This document shows positions 23,894-32,374 of a stretch of DNA of 49,225 bases, one piece after another (positions within the stretch are counted from its first letter, which is position 1; each line of letters starts with the position of its first letter). This DNA is from Methanobacteriota archaeon (GTDB lineage: Archaea; Thermoplasmatota; Thermoplasmata; RBG-16-68-12). The stretch spans positions 1 to 49,225 of the forward strand of contig VBLR01000151.1 in NCBI GenBank assembly GCA_005878665.1, in the 5' to 3' direction. The notes under the pieces are model-generated. The model saw only the letters and a program-made list of their open reading frames with translations, was not told the DNA's origin and did no database searches. The translations under genes and the position numbers were made by a program.

Positions 23894-25879
23894 TCAGTGG
23901 GGCACGGCGGCCGGGCCGGGCTTGTCCGGCGTGATCTTCGGGACCAAGGCCACGAGTTTGCTAATGAGCCCGGATTTCTTGGGACCCACGAGCGCCTGCT
24001 CGAGGACCTCGCTCAGCGTGTCCACCGGAACGATCTCGATCTTCCCCTGGTAGCGGTCCTCCAGCAGGACGTCCTTCAGGTTCGAGCGGGGAATCACGAC
24101 CTTCAGAAGGCCGAGTTCCGCCGCGGCTTCGATCTTCGCGGTCACGCCGCCGACCGGGAGGACCTGTCCGCGCACGCTCAGCGAGCCCGTCATCGCGACG
24201 GTCTGGTTGACGGGAACCTCTTCGAGGGCGCTGATCACGGCGGTGGCGACGGAGATGGACGCGCTGTCGCCCTCCGTGCCTTCCCGGGATCCGACGAACT
24301 GAACGTGGATGTCGTGGTTCGAGATGTCTTCGCCCGTGTACTTCTTGATCAGGGCCGAGACGTTCTCTACCGCCTCTTTCGCGATCTCCCCGAGGCGACC
24401 GGTCGCGATGATTCGGCCTCCCTGTTTCGCCTGCGCGGGGGTCACCTCGGCGGCGATGGGCAAGACAATGCCGCTGAACTCCGCGATGGAGTTGTCGCCG
24501 ACGAGGACGGCAAGCCCGTTCACCATGCCAACGATGGCGCCTTCCGTGATGAACGTCTGGTACTCCTTGCCGCGCTCGATCATTCGGTCCGCGACCTGCT
24601 GTTCGAGGGACCGCGCGATTCGTTTCGCGTTCAGGACATGCTTCGCGGTGACGAGGGGCGTGGACTCTTCTTGGGCGATATCACCCGCGACCCGGATCAG
24701 GCCACCGAGCTCGCGCAACCGCAAGGTCAGTTGGCCGCGGCGGCCGGCCCTCCGCTGCGCCTCCCGCAGAATCTCGAGGACCGCGGTGCGGTCGAAGTGC
24801 GGGATCTTCCGGTCCTTCGCGACTTCCTGGGCGACAAACCGCACGAGCTTGAGCCGGTTCTCGTCCGAGTCGGGCATCGTGCTCTTCATGTAAATCTCAT
24901 AACCGTATCCCCGAATCCGGGAGCGGAGGGCGGGATGCATCCCCTGAATCGCGTCGAGGTTTCCGGCGGCGACCAGGATGAAGTCGCATGGAACGGCCTC
25001 GGTCTTGACCATTGCCCCGGAGGACCGCTCGCTCTGGCCCACGATCGAGAATTTCTTCTCCTGCATCGCGGTCAGGAGGCTCTGCTGGCTCTCCATGCGG
25101 AGGACGTTGATCTCGTCGACGAACAGTACGCCTTTGTGGGCCTTGTGAATCGCACCGGATTCGACGCGCTCATGGGCCGGCGTCTCGAGCCCGCCACTCT
25201 GGAACGGGTCGTGCTTGACGTCCCCAAGAAGCGCGCCCGCATGGCTCCCCGTCGCATCGACGAACGGGGGCATCTCGTCGGGCGTGTGACTCACGAGGAG
25301 CTTCGGCACCATCAGGTTCTCGTGCCCTCGGCCCGTGTATCGAGTCGCGATGTAGATGATCGCCGCCACGAGGATGCCGAACAGGATGATGTTCGGCGCG
25401 TCGGGACGGAACTCGGGTGTCGGCGAGCCCCATTGATACGAGAGGATCACGCTCAGACCGATGATGAAGAAGACGATCGTCATGACCATGGAAGCTTTCT
25501 GTTCCCGGCGTTGCATCGCCTCCGCCTTCTGCGCGTTGACGATTTCGCGGCCTTTCCCGGCGGGCACGACGCGAATCTTCGGCTCGTTTGGATCTTCCGG
25601 GTTGTGGTAGACAATGATGTCTTGCAGGTCGTCTCGGGGCAGGAGTTCCGTCATCGAACGGGCTAACATCGACTTGCCCGTGCCGGGGTCGCCGATGAGC
25701 ATCACGTGGCGCTTCTGTTCCGAGGCTTTCCGGATGACCTCGACGGCCCGCTCCTGGCCGATGACCTGATCGACGAGCCTCTCGGGGATCTTGACTTCCG
25801 CTGTGGACCGGAAGTCGACCTTGTTAATCCACGTATCCACAGGGGGGAGCTCTTCGGGCTCTCCCACGGTCTCCACCAT
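23894..25879 (-). CDS. lonB: Archaeal membrane-anchored ATP-dependent protease LonB
   Basis: LonB is the main membrane-bound AAA+ protease of euryarchaea. The 661-residue protein has Walker A GDPGTGKS (63-70) and two transmembrane helices inserted in the AAA module (about 131-149 and 163-179). Walker B LFVDEI (252-257), the arginine-bearing MHPALRSRIRGYG and the C-terminal protease domain follow, with catalytic Ser539 (EGDSAS) and Lys582 (GGVTAKIEA). The helical insertion inside the AAA module is diagnostic of LonB. It leads the lonB-51aa-nadM unit. Confidence 0.95.
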   Translation of the reverse strand: MVETVGEPEELPPVDTWINKVDFRSTAEVKIPERLVDQVIGQERAVEVIRKASEQKRHVMLIGDPGTGKSMLARSMTELLPRDDLQDIIVYHNPEDPNEPKIRVVPAGKGREIVNAQKAEAMQRREQKASMVMTIVFFIIGLSVILSYQWGSPTPEFRPDAPNIILFGILVAAIIYIATRYTGRGHENLMVPKLLVSHTPDEMPPFVDATGSHAGALLGDVKHDPFQSGGLETPAHERVESGAIHKAHKGVLFVDEINVLRMESQQSLLTAMQEKKFSIVGQSERSSGAMVKTEAVPCDFILVAAGNLDAIQGMHPALRSRIRGYGYEIYMKSTMPDSDENRLKLVRFVAQEVAKDRKIPHFDRTAVLEILREAQRRAGRRGQLTLRLRELGGLIRVAGDIAQEESTPLVTAKHVLNAKRIARSLEQQVADRMIERGKEYQTFITEGAIVGMVNGLAVLVGDNSIAEFSGIVLPIAAEVTPAQAKQGGRIIATGRLGEIAKEAVENVSALIKKYTGEDISNHDIHVQFVGSREGTEGDSASISVATAVISALEEVPVNQTVAMTGSLSVRGQVLPVGGVTAKIEAAAELGLLKVVIPRSNLKDVLLEDRYQGKIEIVPVDTLSEVLEQALVGPKKSGLISKLVALVPKITPDKPGPAAVPH

Positions 25880-25927
25880 CTTCTGACCAGGCCCTCGCGT
25901 GGGTCGCGTTCGAATACACGAGCCTTC

Positions 25928-25935
25928 TACTTAAA
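25928..25935 (-). promoter_or_regulatory. Probable box A for lonB
   Basis: On the minus strand TTTAAGTA lies 49 nt upstream of the lonB ATG, giving a leader of about 26 nt. The rest of 25880-26072 shows no gene. Confidence 0.45.
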
Positions 25936-26072
25936 CACTTTGACCTTGAAAACCCGAATGAGATTCCGAAAGTCTCGACCTTTCTCCATACGCGGGCGCT
26001 CCTCGGCGCACGATTTGTGGATGTGTCGCTGCCGTCGTGCGTCGCGTTTCGACCAGATCGATAATGCGGTCC

Positions 26073-26609
26073 TTACGCCACGGCCCGCTGCGTGATCATC
26101 TGGGCGAGCTTCGCAAACGCAATCTCGACATTCTCGCCCGTCTTCGCCGATGTGAACAAGAACGGTGCATCGTGCGCTTCCGCCGCGCTCTGGATGTCGG
26201 CCTTCGTGACGGTCATCTGACCCTTTAGGTCCGCTTTGTTCGCGAGGAATTCGATCGGGACGTTCCCCGTGACCTTCACGACCGCCGCGACCCAATCCTC
26301 CAAGTCGTCCAGCGTCTCCTTTCGGGTGACATCGCAGACGGCGAGGACGCCCTGGGCTCCATGGAAGTAGGCTTCCTTCAGGAGCTCGCGGAATCCTTTC
26401 TCGCCCATGATGTCCCAGATCGTCATGTCGACATCCATGCCGCCGCTCGGGCCGTCGACTTTGATCTCCTTCTTCGAGACTTTCGCCCCGAGGGTCGAGA
26501 TGTATCGGTCGTCGAACTGGTCCTGGATGAACCTCCGGATCAGGCACGTCTTGCCGACCGCGCCCTCGCCGACGAGGCAGACCTTGACCTTCATCTTTTG
26601 GCGGTCCAT
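26073..26609 (-). CDS. Rab-like small GTPase A
   Basis: The 178-residue protein is a complete Ras-superfamily G domain. It has G1 GEGAVGKT (14-21), a switch-I Thr in DDRYISTLG (Thr39) as in Rab proteins, G3 WDIMGEKGF (Asp66, Gly69), G4 NKAD (124-127) and G5 TSAK (153-156). The residue after the G3 glycine, Gln61 in Ras, is Glu70. There is no C-terminal Cys for prenylation, so it should be cytosolic or partner-bound. It is the first-listed of three tandem paralogs and has its own box A. Starts at M1 or M6 are both possible. Confidence 0.93.
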   Translation of the reverse strand: MDRQKMKVKVCLVGEGAVGKTCLIRRFIQDQFDDRYISTLGAKVSKKEIKVDGPSGGMDVDMTIWDIMGEKGFRELLKEAYFHGAQGVLAVCDVTRKETLDDLEDWVAAVVKVTGNVPIEFLANKADLKGQMTVTKADIQSAAEAHDAPFLFTSAKTGENVEIAFAKLAQMITQRAVA

Positions 26610-26651
26610 TGGAATCCCTGAAATGGGTGCATCGCTCGCACACGCCTCAGG

Positions 26652-26659
26652 TTATAAAG
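26652..26659 (-). promoter_or_regulatory. Box A for GTPase A
   Basis: The minus strand reads CTTTATAA 43 nt upstream of the GTPase A start, predicting a leader of about 19 nt. Confidence 0.6.
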
Positions 26660-26725
26660 GCGTTGCCCATCGGTTATCTACCGAGATAATGGCCGGGCCC
26701 TCGGAGCCGCCGAGTCGACGCTCGA

Positions 26726-27283
26726 TTACTCATTTCCGCGGTGCCCGATCGCCTCGGCGAGGGCACGGAACGCCTCGTTCACGCCGGCCCCGGTCTTGGC
26801 GGATGCGAGAAACTGCGGGGCGGTGTGGATCGACCCCATCCGGGCGAGCTCTTCCTGGCTGACGACGAGTCGCTCGGTCAAGTCCATCTTGTTCCCGAGG
26901 AAGACCATCGGGACGTTGCCCACCTGCTTCCGGATCATCTGGACCCAGTTGTTCAGATCGTAGAACGTGTCTTTGCGCGTGAGGTCGCAGACCGCGATCA
27001 CGCCCTGGGATCCCTCGAAATACGCATCGCGGAGCAGCGCCCGGAATCCTTTCTCGCCCATGATGTCCCAGACCATCATGTCGAGCGTCGCGGGAGCGCC
27101 CTTCCAGACCATGTCGACCGATTTCTTGGTGACTTTCGTGCCGACGGTCGCGATGTACCGATCGTCGAACTGATCCTGCACGAACCGCTTGATGAGCGAG
27201 GTCTTGCCGACCGCGACATCCCCGACGAGGCAGACCTTGGCCTTGAGGTGCTTCTGGCCGGCCATCGTGGAGGTCGCCATCAT
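26726..27283 (-). CDS. Rab-like small GTPase B
   Basis: The 185-residue paralog has G1 GDVAVGKT (21-28), DDRYIATVG (Thr46), G3 WDIMGEKGF (Asp73, Gly76), G4 NKMD and G5 ASAK. Two positions that govern GTP hydrolysis in Ras are altered: the Gly12 position is Val23 and the Gln61 position is Glu77. Hydrolysis may therefore be slow or depend on a partner. No C-terminal Cys is present. Three ATGs (27283, 27280, 27265) precede the G domain. Promoter evidence here is weaker than for its neighbours (TACATAAG near 27310 is the best candidate). Confidence 0.93.
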   Translation of the reverse strand: MMATSTMAGQKHLKAKVCLVGDVAVGKTSLIKRFVQDQFDDRYIATVGTKVTKKSVDMVWKGAPATLDMMVWDIMGEKGFRALLRDAYFEGSQGVIAVCDLTRKDTFYDLNNWVQMIRKQVGNVPMVFLGNKMDLTERLVVSQEELARMGSIHTAPQFLASAKTGAGVNEAFRALAEAIGHRGNE

Positions 27284-27345
27284 GCGTCACCCATTGGGCG
27301 CGGTCTTATGTACCGTGAGCACGCGAGTATCGCCCCTGATAATTC

Positions 27346-27909
27346 TTACTCTTCAGGGAGCACTTTCCGTGCGTAACGCTCCTTCGCGACGCGCTCCGCC
27401 AGGGACTGGAACGCGTTCTCGACGTTGACGCCGGCCTTCGCCGACGTGAAGTGGAACGGACTATCGTATGCGCGCGCGGCCTGGACCATGTCGTCCTCGC
27501 TGATCTGGACCTGGTCTTTCAGGTCGACCTTGTTCCCGAGGAACTCGATCGGGATTTTGCCGGTCACGCTGTAGACGCCTTCGATCCAATCGTCGAGGTC
27601 GTCGAGCGTCTTCTTCCGGGTCACGTCGCACACCGCGAGGATCCCGCGGGCTCCGTAGAAGTACGCTTCCTTGAGCAGTTCTCGGAAGCCTTTCTGGCCC
27701 ATGATGTCCCAGATGGTCATGTCGATTTTCAGTTCCCCCGACCCGTCCGGCGAGGTCGAGGTCAGCTCCTTCTTGGAGACCTTCGTCCCCAGCGTCTGGA
27801 TGTACTTGTCATCGAAGTTCTCGAGCACGAATCGGCGGATGAGGGAGGTCTTGCCAACCGCGGCCTCGCCAACAAGGCAAACTTTCACTTTCATCCGCTT
27901 GACTTCCAT
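27346..27909 (-). CDS. Rab-like small GTPase C
   Basis: The 187-residue paralog has G1 GEAAVGKT (14-21), DDKYIQTLG (Thr39), G3 WDIMGQKGF (Asp68, Gly71), G4 NKVD and G5 TSAK. It is the only one of the three with Gln (residue 72) at the Ras Gln61 position, so it is the best candidate for intrinsic hydrolysis. The effector region has an insert (SPDGSG) before G3. It is closest by eye to GTPase A. A box A at 27957-27950 gives it its own short-leader transcript. Confidence 0.93.
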   Translation of the reverse strand: MEVKRMKVKVCLVGEAAVGKTSLIRRFVLENFDDKYIQTLGTKVSKKELTSTSPDGSGELKIDMTIWDIMGQKGFRELLKEAYFYGARGILAVCDVTRKKTLDDLDDWIEGVYSVTGKIPIEFLGNKVDLKDQVQISEDDMVQAARAYDSPFHFTSAKAGVNVENAFQSLAERVAKERYARKVLPEE

Positions 27910-27949
27910 GAAGAACCGCCCGGCGACGTGGCATAGCCCGCGAAGCCCG

Positions 27950-27957
27950 CTTAAAAG
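27950..27957 (-). promoter_or_regulatory. Box A for GTPase C
   Basis: The minus strand reads CTTTTAAG 41 nt upstream of the GTPase C start, matching the archaeal box A consensus. Confidence 0.6.
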
Positions 27958-28089
27958 TTATGGGAGCGTTATCACCGACGATACATGCAGACCTCCGGTT
28001 CGCTCATTCGTTGCGGTGTCACACGCGCGGGCTGAAAAGGCGAAGCGTTTTGTATTTTCGCCGTGATGCCGTGGATCGAAGGCGCGGCG

Positions 28090-28254
28090 ATGTGTGACGA
28101 ATATTACGACGCGCGCATGAAGGCGTTCTGGCGGGCGCTCGCGGAAGCGGACGAACGAGAAGTGGACGAGAAAGAAGACGAGCCAATCGTGCAACCGCTC
28201 GTCCTCGAGATCGCCGAACCGCAAAAGGCCAAGCCGAAAACGCTCCTCCGCTGA
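28090..28254 (+). CDS. Small acidic protein, unknown function
   Basis: From ATG 28090 the product is 54 residues: MCDEYYDARMKAFWRALAEA, an acidic stretch DEREVDEKEDE, then PLVLEIAEPQKAKPKTLL. The N-terminal amphipathic helix with Cys, Tyr and Trp looks conserved in style, but I cannot name a family. A TTTTGTATTTT tract at 28048-28057 is a possible promoter. Earlier in-frame starts at 28063 and 28066 exist. It lies alone between the divergent GTPase C and the ribosomal operon promoter. Confidence 0.55.
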   Translation: MCDEYYDARMKAFWRALAEADEREVDEKEDEPIVQPLVLEIAEPQKAKPKTLLR

Positions 28255-28260
28255 AGCGAA

Positions 28261-28309
28261 AGAGCGAGACGCCGGCGCACGGCTTTCCCAGGAGGCGGAG
28301 CCTCGCTCT
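28261..28309 (+). repeat. Inverted repeat AGAGCGAG/CTCGCTCT
   Basis: An 8-bp perfect inverted repeat (28261-28268 and 28302-28309) sits between the small acidic gene and the ribosomal operon promoter. It may form the 3' end of the former transcript. Confidence 0.3.
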
Positions 28310-28317
28310 CCAAAGAA

Positions 28318-28324
28318 TTATATA
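28318..28324 (+). promoter_or_regulatory. Box A for the L3-SecY operon
   Basis: TTATATA, preceded by a purine-rich AAAGAA that could be a BRE. It is the only strong TATA-like site ahead of rpl3. Transcription would start near 28348. Confidence 0.65.
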
Positions 28325-28347
28325 CGGCCCCTCCATAGGGACGGCCC

Positions 28348-28503
28348 AACGCGTCGACCAGACGCCCCCGGGCAATCCCTCCGTGGATCCCGGAAATGCG
28401 GGCCCGATTCTTCTGGCCTGGCAGGCGGCGTCACGGTGTCGCGACCGAACGCCCGCGGCTCATCGTACGCGAGGAGAGACCACTCTGTGCGGAGGAGTGG
28501 CGA
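28348..28503 (+). other. Long leader of the ribosomal operon
   Basis: About 155 nt separate the predicted transcription start from the rpl3 ATG. The sequence is GC-rich, has short inverted repeats, and ends in GGAGGAGTGGCGA. I see no convincing gene in it. It is long for an archaeal leader and could hold an autoregulatory binding site for a ribosomal protein. Confidence 0.4.
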
Positions 28504-29508
28504 ATGCCGAAGGAACACCGACCGAGACACGGATCGATGGGCTTTTCGCCCCGCAAGCGGAGCGAGAGCCCGATTCCGCATTTCTCAAGTTGGCCCGACG
28601 TTGACGGCGGCACGCCGAGACTGCAGGGCTTCGCCGGCTACAAGGCGGGCATGACCCACGCGATCGTGGTCGACTACCGGCCCACCTCGACGACCTCGGG
28701 GCAGGAGGTCCAAGTCCCCGTGACCGTGGTCGAGGTGCCGCCGATGCGGGTCGCCGCGGTCCGATTGTACCGCCGCGTGCCAGAGGGCCTCAAGACGGCC
28801 GCGGAAGTATGGGCGGCGCAACTGGAGAAAGAGCTTCGACGCGTCTTCCCGATTCCGAAAGAGTACGATGCGGAAGAGGCCTGGTCGAAGGTCGACCCGG
28901 CCCACGTCGACGAGGTTCGGGTGATCACATACACGCAGCCGTCGCTCGTCACCGGCGTCCCGAAGAAGAAGCCGGACCTCATGGAAAATCGCGTCGGTGG
29001 CGGATCGATTGAAGACCGCATCAAGTACGCGCGTGGCCTCCTTGGGAAGGAAATTCCCGTCACCGAATTCTGTCGCGAAGGATCCATGGTGGACGTCGCC
29101 GCGATCACGAAAGGGAAGGGATGGCAAGGCCACCACACGCGCTGGGGCACGCGGCTCCTGAGTCACAAGAACTCAAAACATCGGCGAAACATCGGCACGC
29201 TCGGGAACTTCCAGCCCGGGTATGTGCGCCCGACCGTGCCGCAAGGCGGCCAATTCGGCTATCATCAGCGGACCGAGTACAACAAGCGAATCCTGAAGAT
29301 CGGCGACAAAGCGGAAGAGGTCACGCCGGACGGCGGCTTCCTCCACTACGGGAATCTCCGGAATCCGTACGTGCTGCTGCACGGGTCGATACCGGGCCCG
29401 ACGAAACGCCTCATCCGATTCCGCGATGCGGCTCGAGGCGGATTCGTGAAACTCGAGAAGTCTCCCGACCTCACGTTCATCTCCCGTGAATCGAAGCAGG
29501 GGGTGTGA
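28504..29508 (+). CDS. rpl3: Large ribosomal subunit protein uL3
   Basis: The 334-residue archaeal L3 begins MPKEHRPRHGSMGFSPRKRS, the usual archaeal/eukaryotic N-terminus, and contains FAGYKAGMTHAIVVD, VDVAAITKGKGWQGHHTRWG and NIGTLGNFQPGYVRPTVPQ. It is a core 50S protein near the peptidyl transferase centre. ATG 28504 is fixed by GGAGGAG 9 nt upstream and the conserved N-terminus. It is the first gene of the operon. Confidence 0.95.
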   Translation: MPKEHRPRHGSMGFSPRKRSESPIPHFSSWPDVDGGTPRLQGFAGYKAGMTHAIVVDYRPTSTTSGQEVQVPVTVVEVPPMRVAAVRLYRRVPEGLKTAAEVWAAQLEKELRRVFPIPKEYDAEEAWSKVDPAHVDEVRVITYTQPSLVTGVPKKKPDLMENRVGGGSIEDRIKYARGLLGKEIPVTEFCREGSMVDVAAITKGKGWQGHHTRWGTRLLSHKNSKHRRNIGTLGNFQPGYVRPTVPQGGQFGYHQRTEYNKRILKIGDKAEEVTPDGGFLHYGNLRNPYVLLHGSIPGPTKRLIRFRDAARGGFVKLEKSPDLTFISRESKQGV

Positions 29509-29513
29509 CGTCG

Positions 29514-30449
29514 ATGGCGGATCCCGAGGAAAAGAAGGACGCCGCGGGATCCGCGGAGGCCGAACCCGCACCGAAGCGCCGTCGGAGGGCTTCGAAACCC
29601 GCGAAGGCCGCGAAGGCTGCGAAGGCCACGAAGGGGAAGGAAGAAAAACGGGAAACGCCCGCGGTGAAAGCCGGTCAGGTCCACGTGTATTCGCTCGATG
29701 GCGATGTCGTGAAGACGATCGACCTCCCGACCGTATTCCGGTCCGACATCCGCCTCGACCTGATTCGACGCGCGGTGACCGCGTTCCAGGCGAATCGACG
29801 ACAGCCGTACGGTCCGGGCATCGGGGCGGGGATGCGCCACTCCGTCCGCTGGTCGGGCAAGGGACACGGCGTCTCGCGGGTTCCGCGCCTTCGGGGCACG
29901 ATGACCGGCGCGCAGGCGCCGGGAACCGTCGGCGGTCGCCGGGCTCATCCGCCCCGTCCGGACACCGTATGGGCGAAGAAAATCAACGAACACGAACGGC
30001 GTCTCGCCCGCAACGCGGCGCTCGCGGCCCTGAAGGATCCGCAGATGGTCGCATCGCGCGGACACCGGTTCCCGGACGACGTCACGCTCCCCGTTGTGAT
30101 CGAGGACGGCATCGAGACGCTCACCCCCGAATCGGGCGCGACGCGCGAGGGGCTGAAGATTCTCAATCACCTCGGCCTTATGCACGATGTCGAACGGGCG
30201 AAAGACGGACGGCACATCCGAGCCGGACGCGGGAAGATGCGCGGTCGGCGGTATCGGCAACCGCGGAGCGTCCTCGTCGTCGTGAAGGAGGCCCGCACGG
30301 TCCGTCGCCTCCTGGGAAACCTCCCGGGCGTCGAGGTCGTCAGTCCGGCGGCGTTGAACGCCGAGGTCCTCGCCCCCGGGGGCGATCCGGGGCGGCTCAC
30401 CGTCTTCAGTGAAGGGGCGCTCGAGGTGCTCAGGAGTTGGCCACCGTGA
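29514..30449 (+). CDS. rpl4: Large ribosomal subunit protein uL4
   Basis: This is archaeal L4, 311 residues, whose loop lines the peptide exit tunnel (GAGMRHSVRWSGKGHGVSRVP; GGRRAHPP). Residues 1-50 are an unusual Ala/Lys/Arg-rich extension (PKRRRRASKPAKAAKAAKA), so the protein is longer than the usual 250-260. A GTG at 29505 overlapping the rpl3 stop is an alternative start three codons upstream. Confidence 0.94.
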   Translation: MADPEEKKDAAGSAEAEPAPKRRRRASKPAKAAKAAKATKGKEEKRETPAVKAGQVHVYSLDGDVVKTIDLPTVFRSDIRLDLIRRAVTAFQANRRQPYGPGIGAGMRHSVRWSGKGHGVSRVPRLRGTMTGAQAPGTVGGRRAHPPRPDTVWAKKINEHERRLARNAALAALKDPQMVASRGHRFPDDVTLPVVIEDGIETLTPESGATREGLKILNHLGLMHDVERAKDGRHIRAGRGKMRGRRYRQPRSVLVVVKEARTVRRLLGNLPGVEVVSPAALNAEVLAPGGDPGRLTVFSEGALEVLRSWPP

Positions 30450-30727
30450 AGCCCCACGAGATCCTCCTCCATCCGTACGTCACAGAGAAGACGATGAACA
30501 TGCTCCAGGGGACGCCGGCGCAGGATCTGAAAGACGGCAATCGCCTCGAGTTCCTCGTCCGCCGACAAGCGACGCGGGACCAGGTCAAGAAAGCGTTCGA
30601 GGACCTCTTCCAGGTGAAAGTCGAGAAGGTCAACACGTTCGTGCGTAAGGATGGCAAACACGCGATCATCAAATTGAAGCCGGGCTTTTCCGCGGAGGAG
30701 ATCGGGATGCGGATCGGGGTGTTCTGA
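30446..30727 (+). CDS. rpl23: Large ribosomal subunit protein uL23
   Basis: The 93-residue L23 starts KPHEILLHPYVTEKTMNML and has VRRQATRDQVKKAFEDLF, VKVEKVNTFVRKDGKHA and IGMRIGVF. It sits at the tunnel exit, where SRP docks. GTG 30446 overlaps the rpl4 stop (GTGA) with AGGAG 10 nt upstream. A TTG at 30437 is too close to that site. Confidence 0.94.
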   Translation: MKPHEILLHPYVTEKTMNMLQGTPAQDLKDGNRLEFLVRRQATRDQVKKAFEDLFQVKVEKVNTFVRKDGKHAIIKLKPGFSAEEIGMRIGVF

Positions 30728-31440
30728 TGGGGAAGAATCTGCGACCCCAGAGGCGCGGCCGCGGCACCTCGCCGACGTACCGGTCGCCGAGCCACCGCCA
30801 TCCCGGTCCCGTCGTCCATCCGCACCTTCGCGGGACCGGCGTCGTCACGGACATCTTCCAGGCGCCCGGTCACACCGCGCCGCTCGCGCGCGTCCGCTTC
30901 GACGGCCAGGAAGTCCTCATGATCGCGTGTGACGGTCTCTCGATCGGCCAGGCGGTCACACACGGCATGCCGAACGTGGACCGAGGGAACACGTTGCCCC
31001 TCCGCGACATCCCGGAAGGAACGCTCGTCTACAACGTGGAAGCGATGCCCGGGGACGGAGGGAAGTTCGTCCGCGCCGCGGGGACGCAAGCCGTCGTCGT
31101 CAGCCAAGCCGAGCGAACGGTCGTCCAGCTACCGTCCGGACAGTTCCACACGTTCCATCCGGACTGCCGGGCCACGATCGGCGCGGTCGCGGGAGCGGGC
31201 CGTGGAGACAAGCCCTTCACGAAGGCTGGCAAGAAGTGGTTCTCGTATCAATCGCTCAGCAAGGCGGCCTTTCACGTCCGCGGGGTCGCGATGAATCCAG
31301 TCGACCACCCACACGGTGGCGGGTCACACCAGCACGTCGGGAAACCGTCGACCGTGGGCTATGACGCTCCTCCCGGCCGGAAGGTCGGCCGGATGTCCCC
31401 GAAGCCGAAGCGGCTGAAGGAAAAACGACGGAGGTCCTGA
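30727..31440 (+). CDS. rpl2: Large ribosomal subunit protein uL2
   Basis: The 237-residue L2 carries RGTSPTYRSPSHRHPGPV and the highly conserved GVAMNPVDHPHGGGSHQH. The histidine of the latter lies near the peptidyl transferase centre. It is of normal archaeal length with a basic C-terminus (KPKRLKEKRRRS). The ATG overlaps the rpl23 stop (TGATG). Confidence 0.96.
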   Translation: MGKNLRPQRRGRGTSPTYRSPSHRHPGPVVHPHLRGTGVVTDIFQAPGHTAPLARVRFDGQEVLMIACDGLSIGQAVTHGMPNVDRGNTLPLRDIPEGTLVYNVEAMPGDGGKFVRAAGTQAVVVSQAERTVVQLPSGQFHTFHPDCRATIGAVAGAGRGDKPFTKAGKKWFSYQSLSKAAFHVRGVAMNPVDHPHGGGSHQHVGKPSTVGYDAPPGRKVGRMSPKPKRLKEKRRRS

Positions 31441-31442
31441 AC

Positions 31443-31910
31443 GTGGCGAAGAAGCAGATGGGTGGGCTCGCGAAAGCCGCGAGACGGAAGCTGCGGAAGC
31501 GCGCGGGCTTAGTCGAGACGCGGCGCAAGAAGGAGTTCACGTACCGCGGGTACACGCTCGACGAGATGAAGGCGATGACCCTCGAAGAGATCATCGAGCT
31601 CCTGCCCGCCCGACCTCGACGCTCGTTCATGCGCGGCATCGATGAGGAGCGCTTCACGTTCGTCGAGAAGGTCCGCGCGAACGGCACCGATGAGGCGGTG
31701 CGCACGCATTGCCGCGACGTCCCGATCCTGCCGGATTTCGTCGGCAAGAAGGTCGCGGTGCACAACGGGAAAGAATTCGTGACCGTCGAGATCAAGGCGG
31801 AGATGATCGGGCACTACATCGGCGAGTTCGCAATGACGCGCAAGCCGGTCACCCACAGCGGACCGGGCGTCGGGGCGACGCGATCGTCGAAGTTCATGCC
31901 GCTGAAGTGA
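31443..31910 (+). CDS. rps19: Small ribosomal subunit protein uS19
   Basis: The 155-residue S19 has FTYRGYTLDEMKAMTLEEI, LLPARPRRSFMRG, HCRDVPILPDFVGKKVAVHN and the typical end KPVTHSGPGVGATRSSKFMP. It binds the 30S head. The first 28 residues are a basic extension. The start is GTG at 31443, 2 nt after the rpl2 stop. Confidence 0.95.
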   Translation: MAKKQMGGLAKAARRKLRKRAGLVETRRKKEFTYRGYTLDEMKAMTLEEIIELLPARPRRSFMRGIDEERFTFVEKVRANGTDEAVRTHCRDVPILPDFVGKKVAVHNGKEFVTVEIKAEMIGHYIGEFAMTRKPVTHSGPGVGATRSSKFMPLK

Positions 31911-31917
31911 GGTTCGA

Positions 31918-32373
31918 ATGACGAAGTTCGGGTACACGGTCGAATACAAGATCGAGACGATGGCCCGAGCCTACGGCCGGGAGCTGCCGCTCGCCTGGAA
32001 GAAGTCCGTCGAGCTCGCCCGACAGCTCCGCGGGAAGACGGTCGACCAGGCGCGCGAATACCTCGAAAAGGTGATCGCGCTCAAGCAGCCCGTGCCGATG
32101 AAGAAGTATAAACGGTGGGTCGCGCACAAGTCCGGAGTCGGGCCGGCCCGCTACCCGGTCAAAGCGGCGAAGGCGTTCCTCAAGATCCTCGAGAGCGCGG
32201 TCGCGAACGCGGAATTCACGGGGAAGGAGGATCCCGACGCGATGGTCATCCGTGTGATCAACGCCCACAAGGGGGCGACGACGAAAGCGTTCCGCCCTCG
32301 AGCATACGGGCGAAGCGGTCCATGGAACCAGGACACCGTGAACCTCGAGATCGTCCTGGAAGAGGTGGCGTGA
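31918..32373 (+). CDS. rpl22: Large ribosomal subunit protein uL22
   Basis: The 151-residue archaeal L22 lines the exit tunnel. It shows ELPLAWKKSVELARQLRGKT, AKAFLKILESAVANAEF and the loop motif KAFRPRAYGRSGPWNQDT followed by VNLEIVL. The start is ATG 31918, 7 nt after rps19, with GAGGTT upstream. Confidence 0.95.
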   Translation: MTKFGYTVEYKIETMARAYGRELPLAWKKSVELARQLRGKTVDQAREYLEKVIALKQPVPMKKYKRWVAHKSGVGPARYPVKAAKAFLKILESAVANAEFTGKEDPDAMVIRVINAHKGATTKAFRPRAYGRSGPWNQDTVNLEIVLEEVA

Positions 32374-32374
32374 G

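Noticed and set aside
26073..27909. Eukaryote-type prenylated Rab proteins
   Set aside because: None of the three C-termini (ITQRAVA, GHRGNE, RKVLPEE) has a Cys, so lipid modification of the Rab kind is not expected.
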